DNA of 64,000 nucleotides from Croceivirga thetidis (lineage in GTDB: Bacteria > Bacteroidota > Bacteroidia > Flavobacteriales > Flavobacteriaceae), in contig NZ_JAAWWL010000001.1 of NCBI RefSeq assembly GCF_012272815.1, forward strand, positions 514,929-578,928, in the 5' to 3' direction. A program made the position numbers and the translations under genes. The stretch's first letter is position 1. Every line of letters starts with the position of its first letter. The notes beneath the pieces are model-generated. The model was not told where the DNA came from. It saw only the letters and a list, made by a program, of their open reading frames with translations, and ran no database searches. Positions 1-9,249 of this stretch are shown piece by piece.

Positions 1-636
1 AAGGGAACCTTCTTTATCGAACCAAAACCTATGGAACCCTCAAAGCATCAGTATGATTTTGATGCGGCAACCTCTATTAACTTTATTAGGGAACAAGGTC
101 TAGAGAAAGATTTCAAACTCAATATTGAAGTTAACCATGCTACATTGGCGCAACACACCTTTCAACACGAATTACAGGTATCTGCTGATGCGGGTATGCT
201 GGGAAGTATAGATGCAAACCGAGGAGATTACCAAAACGGATGGGATACAGACCAATTTCCGAATAATGTCTTGGAAACTGCCGAGGCAATGTTGGTCTTT
301 TTGAAGGCAGGAGGACTGCAAGGCGGTGGAGTGAACTTTGATGCAAAAACCCGTAGAAATTCGACCGATTTAGAAGACCTTTTCTATGCCCATATTGGAG
401 GTGCTGACACTTTCGCTAGAGGATTGTTGGTTGCAGATTCGGTTTTGAACAATTCCAACTACGAAAATCTTTTGGATGAACGTTATGCTTCATTTACTTC
501 TGGTAAAGGTCTAGATTATGTAAGAGGTTCACTGTCATTGACCGATTTGTTTGAATACGCCAAAGTTGGCGGCGAGCCACCACAAATAAGTGGTAAGCAA
601 GAATTGTACGAGAACATTTTAAATCAGCACATATAA
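1..636 (+). CDS. xylA: Xylose isomerase, C-terminal part (5' end outside window)
   Basis: Converts D-xylose to D-xylulose in the cytoplasm, the first step of xylose catabolism. The reading frame is open from base 1 and the first in-frame ATG (base 31) is internal, so only about 211 C-terminal residues are present. Recognisable family stretches are [36 protein letters not shown], the metal-binding [19 protein letters not shown], and [19 protein letters not shown]. These carry conserved Glu, His and Asp metal ligands. It sits four bases upstream of a sodium/sugar symporter gene and heads a run of co-directional sugar genes, which fits its role. A xylulokinase would be expected further upstream, outside the window. 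Confidence 0.95.
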   Translation, partial: KGTFFIEPKPMEPSKHQYDFDAATSINFIREQGLEKDFKLNIEVNHATLAQHTFQHELQVSADAGMLGSIDANRGDYQNGWDTDQFPNNVLETAEAMLVFLKAGGLQGGGVNFDAKTRRNSTDLEDLFYAHIGGADTFARGLLVADSVLNNSNYENLLDERYASFTSGKGLDYVRGSLSLTDLFEYAKVGGEPPQISGKQELYENILNQHI

Positions 637-640
637 TCCG

Positions 641-2257
641 GTGGAATCGATATTGGAATCAGCGGATTGGTGGGTCTTAGGGGCTTATTTAGCAGCATTA
701 ATTGGCGTTGCAGTTTGGGTCGTTCTCCAAAAGAATAAAGACACCGCAGACTACTTTCTTGCCGGTAGAAATGTGGGATGGTTTGTTATTGGTGCATCCA
801 TTTTTGCATCCAATATAGGTTCGGAACACGTAGTAGGGCTTGCAGGCACAGGGGCTGAATCGGGAATGCCGATGGCGCACTATGAACTGCACGCCTGGAT
901 TGTGCTATTGTTGGGTTGGCTCTTTCTCCCATTTTACTTTAGAAGTAAGGCCTTTACGATGCCCGAATTCCTAGAAAAGCGATTTGATGCAAGATCACGT
1001 TGGTTTTTATCGGTATTTACCTTAACGGCCTATGTAATTACAAAGGTTTCTGTGACCATCTATGCTGGAGGAATCGTTGTTTCAGAATTATTGGGCATTC
1101 CCTTTTGGTACGGGGCAATAGGCATCGTAATTTTTACAGGTATATATACGGTTGTCGGGGGAATGAAAGCGGTAATCTATACGGAAACCCTGCAGACGGT
1201 AATTTTAATTGCAGGCTCTATAGTTATCACTTATTTGGGATTACAGGAGGTTGGCGGTTGGTCAGCCCTTCGAGAAGCCGCGGGGAGTGAACATTTTAAT
1301 ATGTGGCGTCCAATTTCTGACCCTGATTTTCCATGGACGGGTATGTTAATTGGCGGAACGATAGTCGGTGTTTGGTATTGGTGTACCGACCAATATATTG
1401 TACAGCGGACACTGGCGGCTAACAATATTAAAATTGGCCGGCGAGGTGCCATTTTTGGTGCCTACTTAAAGTTGCTTCCAATCTTTATTTTTCTGATACC
1501 AGGTATTATTGCTTTTGCACTTTCACAACAAGGGGTGTTGACCTATGAAAAGAGCGATGAAGTATTTCCAGTTTTGGTAAAAACTTTATTACCTGTAGGC
1601 TTAAAAGGTCTTGTTGCTGGTGGCTTGATGGCGGCATTGATGAGCTCTTTGGCTTCGGTATTCAATTCGTGCTCAACCATTTTTACAATTGATATTTATA
1701 AAAAATTAAGACCTAAAACACCGGAAAAAAGATTGGTGAATATTGGCAAACTGGCTACTTCAATTGTGGTGATTTTAGGTATCATATGGATTCCTATCAT
1801 GAACAAGATTGGTGGTGGTGTGTTGTACCAATACCTTCAAAGTGTACAGTCTTATATCGCCCCGCCCATCACCGCCGTATTCCTGTTGGGAATTCTATGG
1901 AAGCGAGTTAATTCAAAGGCAGCGATAGTCACACTCTTTTCTGGTCTTGTGGTGGCGGCACTTCGAATATTAGCCGAAATCTACCAAACCGATTTGTCTG
2001 GTATCCTTTTAACTTTTGCCACCATAAACTTTGCCCACATGGCCATTTTTATGTTCCTATTTTCAGTATTTATTTGTATTTCTGTGAGTTTGGCGACGAA
2101 CCCACCAGATTATATTGCCATTAAAGGGCTCGCCGTTGGAACACTTAGCCCTGAAGAAAAAGCAATGAATAAACACAGTATTTCTACCATAGATATAGTG
2201 CTGTCTGTTGTTTTAATAGTTGTAGTAATCTCAGTATTAACCTATTTTACGGGGTAA
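641..2257 (+). CDS. Sodium/solute symporter (SSS family), probable sugar transporter
   Basis: A 538-residue polytopic inner-membrane protein of the SSS/SGLT family, probably importing xylose or a related sugar with Na+. The N-terminus (WWVLGAYLAALIGVAVWV) is the usual first helix, followed by DYFLAGRNVGWFVIGASIFA, the family signature around TM1-2, and GAESGMPMAHYELHAW. A central GGMKAVIYTETLQTVILI and the later GLMAALMSSLASVFNSCSTI are also typical of SGLT-like proteins. The start is GTG at 641, four bases after xylA, which indicates translational coupling. An MFS sugar transporter follows directly, so the operon encodes two import routes. Substrate is inferred from context only. Confidence 0.87.
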   Translation: MESILESADWWVLGAYLAALIGVAVWVVLQKNKDTADYFLAGRNVGWFVIGASIFASNIGSEHVVGLAGTGAESGMPMAHYELHAWIVLLLGWLFLPFYFRSKAFTMPEFLEKRFDARSRWFLSVFTLTAYVITKVSVTIYAGGIVVSELLGIPFWYGAIGIVIFTGIYTVVGGMKAVIYTETLQTVILIAGSIVITYLGLQEVGGWSALREAAGSEHFNMWRPISDPDFPWTGMLIGGTIVGVWYWCTDQYIVQRTLAANNIKIGRRGAIFGAYLKLLPIFIFLIPGIIAFALSQQGVLTYEKSDEVFPVLVKTLLPVGLKGLVAGGLMAALMSSLASVFNSCSTIFTIDIYKKLRPKTPEKRLVNIGKLATSIVVILGIIWIPIMNKIGGGVLYQYLQSVQSYIAPPITAVFLLGILWKRVNSKAAIVTLFSGLVVAALRILAEIYQTDLSGILLTFATINFAHMAIFMFLFSVFICISVSLATNPPDYIAIKGLAVGTLSPEEKAMNKHSISTIDIVLSVVLIVVVISVLTYFTG

Positions 2258-2271
2258 ACAAATAACTGATC

Positions 2272-3816
2272 ATGGAAAATACAACTAGAAGAACTTGGTT
2301 TATTGCTTTCGTCGTCTCATTGGGCGGTTTCTTATTTGGCTTTGATGCTGGTATCATTTCAGGGGTCATGGCCTACGCAGGACCAGAATTTGACCTCAAT
2401 GATATTCAAACAGGATGGGTCGTAAGTTCACCATCTTTCTCAGCAATGTTAGCGATGCTGATATCAGGTCGTCTCAGTGATTTTTATGGTAGAAAGAAGA
2501 TTTTAATTGTTGTAGCTTTTCTTTATGCCCTTTCAGCCTTGCTTTCAGCCTATGCAGTAGGATATAATATGCTATGGATCGCCCGTATGCTCGGAGGTGT
2601 TGCTTTTGGGGCAGCATTGATTCTTGCACCAACCTACATCGCCGAAATCTCCAGTGCAGAGAATCGCGGTAAGTTGGTCTCCATGCAACAATTAAATATA
2701 GTTCTAGGTTTCTTTGCAGCCTTTTTATGTAATTATTATCTGAATGAACTCAATACTTCAGGAGATAGTTTTTTAACCGATGAAACTGTTTGGCGTTGGA
2801 TGCTGGGCTTGGAAATGATACCAGCAGTCCTCTATTTCATTTTGATGTTTTTTGTACCGAGAAGTCCGAGATGGCTATTCTTAAAACAAAAAGTAAATGA
2901 GGCCATCGAAATCTTAAAAAGCCTCCATAGCAAAACAAGGGCTGAAGAAGAAGCAAAGTCTATTCAAGAAAGTATTCAGAAACAAAGTAATAAGGAAAAA
3001 GTAAACCTTAAGGAACTGGTTAAACCCGCTTTACGTTTCATCTTCTTAGTTGGTTTGACCATCGGTATTCTACAACAGATAACAGGGATAAACGCCATCT
3101 ATTTTTATGCTACTTCCATATTTAAACAAACTGGTATTGGCACGAATGCTGCCTTCGCCTCTGGGGTTTTATTAAGTATGACAACAGTAGTATTTACGAT
3201 AGTAGCTATGCTATTAATTGATAGAATGGGGCGCAGACCATTGTTGTTAATTGGTATCGGAGGAATCGCCTTGAGCATGCTTATTTGTGGTTATGGATTT
3301 AAACAAGCAACCTATGAGCTTTCCACTGAAAAAATGTCCGCTTTGGATGCATCATTGGTTGAAAATTTATCTGGTTTTGAGGGAAAGGTCTATGACAATG
3401 ATGTTGCCTTTAAAAATGATATGAAACAAGCTTTGGGAAGCCAAGTATATGCCAAAAATGAAGGTGCAATATTAGAGGCAGCGGCAAATATGAACAGTAC
3501 ATTGATTCTTATAGGAATCTTAGTGTTTATAGCATGCTTTGGTTTTTCGTTAGGCCCTGTGATGTGGGTAATGCTTTCTGAGATGTATCCGAATAAATAT
3601 CGGGGATTGGCCATTGGGGTGATTGGTTTCGTAAACTCTTTTGCCAGTTGGTTGGTACAACAGGTATTTCCTTGGGAACTTTCAAATCTCGGGAATGCTA
3701 CCACCTTCTTCATTTTTGGATTTATAGCATTGGCAGGCTTCTTTTTATTCTTGAAAATTTTACCAGAAACCAAAGGGAAATCCTTGGAGGAACTGGAAAG
3801 CGAATTAATTACATAA
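2272..3816 (+). CDS. MFS sugar:proton symporter, XylE-like
   Basis: A 514-residue major-facilitator sugar porter, probably D-xylose/H+ symport. All sugar-porter signatures are visible: GRLSDFYGRKKILI between TM2 and TM3, PRSPRWLF after TM6, QQITGINAIYFYATSIF in TM7, DRMGRRPLL in the second half, and PETKGKSLEELE at the C-terminus. Between TM9 and TM10 there is an extra hydrophilic loop of about 60 residues (about 345-405) rich in Asp, Glu and Lys; XylE itself has a shorter loop there. The gene lies between the SSS symporter and a GH43 xylosidase that begins on the base after its stop codon. Family confidence is high; xylose specificity is inferred. Confidence 0.87.
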   Translation: MENTTRRTWFIAFVVSLGGFLFGFDAGIISGVMAYAGPEFDLNDIQTGWVVSSPSFSAMLAMLISGRLSDFYGRKKILIVVAFLYALSALLSAYAVGYNMLWIARMLGGVAFGAALILAPTYIAEISSAENRGKLVSMQQLNIVLGFFAAFLCNYYLNELNTSGDSFLTDETVWRWMLGLEMIPAVLYFILMFFVPRSPRWLFLKQKVNEAIEILKSLHSKTRAEEEAKSIQESIQKQSNKEKVNLKELVKPALRFIFLVGLTIGILQQITGINAIYFYATSIFKQTGIGTNAAFASGVLLSMTTVVFTIVAMLLIDRMGRRPLLLIGIGGIALSMLICGYGFKQATYELSTEKMSALDASLVENLSGFEGKVYDNDVAFKNDMKQALGSQVYAKNEGAILEAAANMNSTLILIGILVFIACFGFSLGPVMWVMLSEMYPNKYRGLAIGVIGFVNSFASWLVQQVFPWELSNLGNATTFFIFGFIALAGFFLFLKILPETKGKSLEELESELIT

Positions 3817-5403
3817 ATGACAATTGAAAACCCAATTTTAAAAGGCTTTAACCCTGACCCATCGATTATTCGAGTAGAAGATGATTATTACATTGCTACC
3901 TCAACATTTGAATGGTTCCCGGGAGTTCAGATTCATCACTCTAAAGACCTTGTAAATTGGGAATTAATTGCCCGACCACTCACTAGAATTTCTCAACTGG
4001 ATATGAAAGGAGTTCCAGATTCGTGTGGGGTTTGGGCGCCATGCCTTTCATACGACAACGGAACTTTTTATCTGGTGTATTCCAACGTGAAATCATTTGA
4101 TGGGGTTTGGAAAGACACCCCAAATTACTTGGTTACCACCAATGATATTCGAGGAGATTGGAGTGAACCAATTTACATGAATTCCCGTGGTTTTGATGGT
4201 TCTCTATTTCACCAATCAAACGGGAAAAAATGGTTTTTGAATATGTTGGTTGACCATCGTGGTGGTAAATTCTTTGGCGGAATTGAAATGCAGGAATACG
4301 ACCCAATTCAAAAAAAAGTAGTCGGTGATGTTCATTACCTCAGCAAGGGCTCTGAATTGGGAAAAACCGAAGGCCCGCACCTGTATGAAAAAAAGGGATA
4401 CTTCTATTTAATTATGGCTGAAGGTGGTACAGATTATGGCCATGCCATGAGTATAGCGAGAAGTAAAGTAATCACAGGACCCTATGAGTTCCATCCTGAA
4501 CATCCTTTTGTTTCAGCTAGTGAGAAACCCGAAAATTATTTGCAGAAAACCGGTCATGGGGATTTGGTTGAAACCAGAAATGGGGATTGGCTAGCAGTTT
4601 TCCTTAGCGGGAGACCCCTTGAAACAAATGGTCGATGTACCCTAGGAAGGGAAACAGCGATGGAAGAAGTGGTATGGAAAGATGATTGGCCCTGGCTTAA
4701 AGAAGGGCGAGTTGCGAGGCAATTTATTGAAGTCCCTGACTTAGAGGAAGTACAAAAACCAAAGACAAAAGATAGAATTGAATTTAGTCCAGACTCATTG
4801 CCCATCGAATTTCAATCATTAAGAATTCCTATTACGGAAGATTGGTGTTCCCTTAATGCCCGAGAAGGATTTTTACGATTGTACGGTCGGGAATCGCTTA
4901 CTTCTTTACATAGTCAAAGTCTTTTGGCCCGAAGGGTTCAGAACTTTCATATGGAGGCAAGTACCGAAATTGAATTCAAACCCGAAAATTTCCAGCAAAT
5001 GGCAGGTTTGGTGTTCTATTACAACACCGGACACTATCACTATGCCCATATCTCTGGAAATTATGATGGTAGTAAAAAATGGTTATCAGTCGTAACCGCC
5101 AACAACTCCGAAATGTCATTTCAAGATGAATTGGTTGATGTCACCCAATCAAATTCCATTGTTATTAAAGGTGAAATGAATCGGGATGAACTCCATTTTT
5201 TCTACTCCCTAGATGGGGAAGAATTTATCCCATTGGGGAATAAACTTGACGCCAGTATTTTATCAGATGATTATGTAAGAGATGGCGGACAACAGTATCG
5301 CGCTGCCTTTACGGGTTGTTTTGTAGGGATTTGTTGCCAAGATTTGGCAACTAGCAACAAACATGCTGACTTTAAATGGTTTGAGTATAAAAGTATAATC
5401 TAA
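3817..5403 (+). CDS. Glycoside hydrolase family 43 beta-xylosidase
   Basis: A 528-residue family 43 glycosidase expected to release xylose from xylo-oligosaccharides. The N-terminal five-bladed propeller begins with NPILKGFNPDPSIIRVEDDY, where the first Asp of DPS is the catalytic base, and continues with STFEWFPGVQIHHSKDLVNW. GKTEGPHLYEKKGYFYL carries the conserved Glu expected as general acid. The C-terminal 200 residues (MAGLVFYYNTGHYHYAHIS) form the beta-sandwich typical of GH43 xylosidases. There is no signal peptide, so the enzyme should act in the cytoplasm on imported oligosaccharides. The start codon directly abuts the stop of the transporter gene. Confidence 0.9.
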   Translation: MTIENPILKGFNPDPSIIRVEDDYYIATSTFEWFPGVQIHHSKDLVNWELIARPLTRISQLDMKGVPDSCGVWAPCLSYDNGTFYLVYSNVKSFDGVWKDTPNYLVTTNDIRGDWSEPIYMNSRGFDGSLFHQSNGKKWFLNMLVDHRGGKFFGGIEMQEYDPIQKKVVGDVHYLSKGSELGKTEGPHLYEKKGYFYLIMAEGGTDYGHAMSIARSKVITGPYEFHPEHPFVSASEKPENYLQKTGHGDLVETRNGDWLAVFLSGRPLETNGRCTLGRETAMEEVVWKDDWPWLKEGRVARQFIEVPDLEEVQKPKTKDRIEFSPDSLPIEFQSLRIPITEDWCSLNAREGFLRLYGRESLTSLHSQSLLARRVQNFHMEASTEIEFKPENFQQMAGLVFYYNTGHYHYAHISGNYDGSKKWLSVVTANNSEMSFQDELVDVTQSNSIVIKGEMNRDELHFFYSLDGEEFIPLGNKLDASILSDDYVRDGGQQYRAAFTGCFVGICCQDLATSNKHADFKWFEYKSII

Positions 5404-5413
5404 TCAACAAAAA

Positions 5414-6514
5414 ATGAACAGAATTTTATTGGTAATCCTAGGGATTACTTTAGCCAGTTGCATGCAAAAATTTGAGCCTAAAGAAACTCAAAAAAGGCCA
5501 TTGGCAAAATTTGAACCTAGAGAAGGAGTACTACTTTTTGTCGGCCAGGAATTGGAAGCTGTGGGTGCTGTAGAAGGTTACACCGATGGTTATCTAGACC
5601 ATTTTCCTAGACCAGCGGGCTGGACCAGCTATTCCAATATAAATCCAGGGGAGAATTCCTTTGGTAGAATTCAGCAAGGTTTGGATGGCCTTTGGGAAAC
5701 GCACGATTGGGGCGATAACGATTACAATGCCATGCTACAACACAATGACAAAGACTACGAGAATATGGCTCTTGCTATTGGGCTACAATTCGTGAACCAT
5801 GAAGAAAAAGTAGCTGATGGAACCCATGATCAATTTATTGACAGTTTAGGAGTGTTTTTAAAATCATTGGGCAAGCGACCGGTATTTCTTCGAATTGCGT
5901 ACGAGTTTGATGGCGACCCTTGGAATCATTATGACCGTGAACCGACAATTGCCGCTTACAGAAGAATTGTAGATAAGTTGCGTGCCCAAGGTGTGGAAAA
6001 CACGGCTTATGTATGGCAATCAGTAGGTTTTATTTCAGGACAAGAACAATTAGAAGGCTGGTATCCCGGTGATGACTATGTCGACTGGTGTGCAACCTCC
6101 TTTTTTAATCGATGGAAGGAAATAGAAATGTTCGAATTCGCCAGAAAAAAAGGGAAACCAGTTTTTATTGCTGAAGCAACCCCAACAATTTCAGACTATT
6201 TCGGTAAACTTTATGGTGAGACCAAAGAAACCCAATTAAGCAATCCAGAACAAGCTGAAGAAGCCTGGGAAAAATGGTTTTTACCCTATTTCAAGGCTAT
6301 AGAGGAAAACGCTGACGTAATTAAGGCAGTACACTACATCAACTGCCATTGGGATTCACACCCCATGTGGTTCGAAAACCCAACCTTTAAAGGTATTGAT
6401 GCCCGGCTTCAATTGAGTGATTCAATAAGTAAAAAATGGATGGAACGAACGTCAAAGCCGCCCTTCATTCTATCTTCAGATGATTTATACAATAAGTTGT
6501 ACAACAACCAATAA
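5414..6514 (+). CDS. GH26-like glycoside hydrolase, lipoprotein
   Basis: A 366-residue surface or periplasmic lipoprotein: a short hydrophobic leader ends in the lipobox LASC (Cys16). The body looks like a TIM-barrel hydrolase of the GH26 type. RIAYEFDGDPWNHY would carry the acid/base Glu and KPVFIAEATPTI the nucleophile Glu near the end of the barrel; YVWQSVG and DDYVDWCATSFFN are typical intervening strands. GH26 includes beta-mannanases and beta-1,3-xylanases. The YEFDG form and the xylose context favour beta-1,3-xylan, but this is inference. It is the only exported hydrolase of this operon, placed ten bases after the GH43 gene. Confidence 0.65.
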   Translation: MNRILLVILGITLASCMQKFEPKETQKRPLAKFEPREGVLLFVGQELEAVGAVEGYTDGYLDHFPRPAGWTSYSNINPGENSFGRIQQGLDGLWETHDWGDNDYNAMLQHNDKDYENMALAIGLQFVNHEEKVADGTHDQFIDSLGVFLKSLGKRPVFLRIAYEFDGDPWNHYDREPTIAAYRRIVDKLRAQGVENTAYVWQSVGFISGQEQLEGWYPGDDYVDWCATSFFNRWKEIEMFEFARKKGKPVFIAEATPTISDYFGKLYGETKETQLSNPEQAEEAWEKWFLPYFKAIEENADVIKAVHYINCHWDSHPMWFENPTFKGIDARLQLSDSISKKWMERTSKPPFILSSDDLYNKLYNNQ

Positions 6515-6523
6515 AAACGAAAA

Positions 6524-7225
6524 ATGGACTATAAAAAAATCTCGCAAACTTTTTGGGACCAAGGCTATATCATCTTTGAAAAATTCTTTTCAGATGAGTT
6601 GATGGATGAGTACAATAATAAAATATTAAAACACTACGGTTTAAACCAAAATTGGGAACATACCAATGAGTTCATTTCAAAATCAGCCGTAGAAGTAATT
6701 CCATGGTTTCCTTATCGTGAAAGCGATGGTGGTTTTGACGGTATTGATAGACATCCTGAATTCAACGAAATAACAGACGCCATCTTAAAAGAAGGCTGGG
6801 AAAATCTCTACTGCATGATGATGTTCTCAAAAGCAGGAAGTAAAGGGCAAGCTTGGCATCAAGATTGTCCGCCAGATGACCCAAAAAAATATAACCTAAA
6901 TCGACTGGTATATACCCACGACATTACAGATGAAACTGGCGGTGAAATCGTTATCATGCCCGAAGCGCATAAAGCAGGTATTTTACCAGTGGGCAACCCG
7001 CACGATGAGATTGAGGGTCAACTTGTTTTTCAACCAAAAAAAGGAACTGTTGTGTTTCTTCATGGTCACTGTTTCCATCGGGTCAAACCAGTCAAATCAG
7101 ATAGGGTTTCTAGCAATTTTAGAGCGGTTCCGAAAGGGACGCCAGAAGATATCACAGACATCTGTGTTTACCGAAATATGAAGTATAAGTTTTCGACTTC
7201 AGAGGTCATAGAAGAACGAGTCTAA
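6524..7225 (+). CDS. Phytanoyl-CoA dioxygenase (PhyH) family Fe(II)/2-oxoglutarate oxygenase
   Basis: A 233-residue protein of the PhyH superfamily. WHQDCPPDD supplies the His-x-Asp pair of the iron site and HGHCFHRVKPVKSDRVS supplies the distal His plus the Arg that usually binds 2-oxoglutarate. The N-terminus (FWDQGYIIFEKFFSDELMDEY) is also characteristic. It lies nine bases after the GH26-like gene and three before the epimerase, inside the sugar operon. PhyH-like oxygenases occur in other Bacteroidota polysaccharide loci, but no substrate can be read from sequence. It might remove a modifying group, such as a methyl ether, from the glycan; that is speculation. Confidence 0.78.
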   Translation: MDYKKISQTFWDQGYIIFEKFFSDELMDEYNNKILKHYGLNQNWEHTNEFISKSAVEVIPWFPYRESDGGFDGIDRHPEFNEITDAILKEGWENLYCMMMFSKAGSKGQAWHQDCPPDDPKKYNLNRLVYTHDITDETGGEIVIMPEAHKAGILPVGNPHDEIEGQLVFQPKKGTVVFLHGHCFHRVKPVKSDRVSSNFRAVPKGTPEDITDICVYRNMKYKFSTSEVIEERV

Positions 7226-7228
7226 AAA

Positions 7229-8263
7229 TTGATTGCAGCAGAACACATATCAGAATTTGGGGAATTCAATGGTGAAAAAGTCCATTGCATATCCTTAAAA
7301 AATAAAGTTGACACCGTACTTCGGGTTCTTACATGGGGTGCGACATGGCATGCACTAGAGTTGAATGATAAAAATGGAACGCGAAGAGATGTAATTGTGG
7401 GTCCAAAAAACTTTAAAGGTTATCAGCAACAGACTAAGAAACAAGCTTACTTTTTTGGAAATACCATTGGCCGTTACGCTGGTAGAATTGCAGAAAGAAA
7501 AGAAATCAGAAACGGGAACCTAGCAAGCCTTGAATTCGAAAATGGGGTGCATTTGCACGGAGGTTTAAATGGTTTACATAATAAAATCTGGGAAATTGTT
7601 GAATTAAATAGTGGAGAAGAACCTTCTGTTATTTTAGGATTTGAAAGTGCAAACCTGGAAGAGGGTTATCCCGGAAATCTTTCTATAAAAGTAAACTTCA
7701 GTCTAAGTGCTCAGAATAGGGTAAGTATAAGCTATACGGCCACTTCAGATTCAGATACCGTTCTTAATTTAACCAATCATGCCTATTTCAATTTAGGTGA
7801 CAATTCAGTTGAACATCATGCATGTCAAATCACCGCAAAGAAGATTCTTGAAACGGATGAAAAACTAATTCCCACCGGAAATTTTATACTAACTGCGGGT
7901 ACCGCGTATGACTTCTACAAATCAAAAGAGCTATCCCAAATCAAACAATTGGGTGGATTGGATACTTGTTTTGTTTTGGACCAGGTGTCATCTCAACTCA
8001 AGTTATTTTCGAAGGCATCAGGCATTAAACTTGAAATAGAAACCAATCAACCAGCAGCGGTAATTTTTGCCCCAAAACATATTGCTTTTGCAAGTGAACC
8101 AAAAAATCACCTTTGGTCCGAAATTGAATACCCAGCCATATGCTTTGAAACGCAGAACTTTCCAGATGCTCCTAATCACCCAAATTTTCCCTCAAGTATT
8201 TTAAAAAAGGGGGAGACCTATCGCCATGAAACAAGTTTCAATTTTAATTTAATTCAAAAATGA
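7229..8263 (+). CDS. Aldose 1-epimerase (galactose mutarotase family)
   Basis: A 344-residue mutarotase that interconverts alpha and beta anomers of an aldose, here presumably xylose set free by the xylosidase. Family motifs are NTIGRYAGRIAERK, the catalytic His in LTNHAYFNLG, and the catalytic Glu near the end in PAICFETQNFPDAPNHPNFP. No signal peptide is present, so it is cytoplasmic. The predicted start is TTG at 7229, three bases after the oxygenase stop, giving LIAAEHISEFGE; no better in-frame ATG precedes the conserved core. The 3' end overlaps the next gene by four bases. Confidence 0.9.
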   Translation: MIAAEHISEFGEFNGEKVHCISLKNKVDTVLRVLTWGATWHALELNDKNGTRRDVIVGPKNFKGYQQQTKKQAYFFGNTIGRYAGRIAERKEIRNGNLASLEFENGVHLHGGLNGLHNKIWEIVELNSGEEPSVILGFESANLEEGYPGNLSIKVNFSLSAQNRVSISYTATSDSDTVLNLTNHAYFNLGDNSVEHHACQITAKKILETDEKLIPTGNFILTAGTAYDFYKSKELSQIKQLGGLDTCFVLDQVSSQLKLFSKASGIKLEIETNQPAAVIFAPKHIAFASEPKNHLWSEIEYPAICFETQNFPDAPNHPNFPSSILKKGETYRHETSFNFNLIQK

Positions 8264-9249
8264 AAACCAAGAAAATAAGATGGGGGCTTGTTGGTCTGGG
8301 TAATATTGCCAGACTTTTTGCTGAAGATTTAGCCTTGGTAAATGATGCTGAATTGGTGGCAGTTGCTTCTTCAAATAGTAATCGTGCGAAAGACTTTGCG
8401 AAGACTTACGGAGCAAAAAAGTCTTATGGTTCTTATAAAGAATTATTCAATGATGCAGAGGTTGATATCGTATATGTAGCAACCTACCACCATACGCATG
8501 CCGAAGTAAGCATTTCAGCAATGAATTCTGGCAAACATGTCTTATGCGAGAAACCAATTTCTACAAGTAGAACACAAGCCGCAGCGATGATAGAAGCTTC
8601 CCAAAAGAATGAAGTTTTCTTTATGGAAGCTTTTTGGAGCCGTTTTAACCCGGCCATTAGAAAAGTGAAGCATTTGGTTGAAAATGGCGAAATAGGGAAG
8701 CTAAGATATCTTAATGCAGAATTCAGTTTTTACGTATTGGATAGTGATCCAAATGGTAGGATGCTAAATCCTGATTTGGCTGGAGGCTCTCTTTTGGATA
8801 TGGGAGTCTATCCTATTTTTCTAAGTTATTTGCTATTTGGGAAACCTAAAGAAATATTGGCAAGATCCAATTTTCATGAAACAGGAGCAGAGATTCAAAC
8901 TTCTATACTATTTCAATATGATGAGGCCCAAGCAGTACTTTACTCCGGTTTTGCGAACAACATTGATATGAAGGCAAAAATAGCTGGTGAAAAAGGAGAA
9001 ATTTTTATTGAACCTATCTGGCATGAGACCCAAGGATTTACCTTAAGAAAAGAAGGTTGGGAAAAATATCATTATGAACCAACCCTGGGCAAAGGGTTTA
9101 CCTATGAGATTAAAGAATGTCATTATTGCATTCATGCAAAAAAGCTGGAAAGTGATTACTGGAGTCACGAAAATAGCTTTGATTTAATCTCTATAGTTGA
9201 TGATGTACGAGAACAAGCAGGAATAACTTTTCCATTTGAGCAAATATGA
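8260..9249 (+). CDS. Gfo/Idh/MocA family NAD(P)-dependent oxidoreductase
   Basis: A 329-residue dehydrogenase with an N-terminal Rossmann fold (WGLVGLGNIARLFAEDLA) and the family motif CEKPIST, whose Lys-Pro is at the active site. The stretch MEAFWSRFNPAIRKVKHLV is typical of the dimeric dihydrodiol dehydrogenase / D-xylose dehydrogenase branch. This raises the possibility of an oxidative side route from xylose to xylonate, although the subfamily is broad. It overlaps both the preceding epimerase and the following repressor gene by four bases, so all three are translationally coupled. No signal peptide is seen. Confidence 0.85.
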   Translation: MKTKKIRWGLVGLGNIARLFAEDLALVNDAELVAVASSNSNRAKDFAKTYGAKKSYGSYKELFNDAEVDIVYVATYHHTHAEVSISAMNSGKHVLCEKPISTSRTQAAAMIEASQKNEVFFMEAFWSRFNPAIRKVKHLVENGEIGKLRYLNAEFSFYVLDSDPNGRMLNPDLAGGSLLDMGVYPIFLSYLLFGKPKEILARSNFHETGAEIQTSILFQYDEAQAVLYSGFANNIDMKAKIAGEKGEIFIEPIWHETQGFTLRKEGWEKYHYEPTLGKGFTYEIKECHYCIHAKKLESDYWSHENSFDLISIVDDVREQAGITFPFEQI

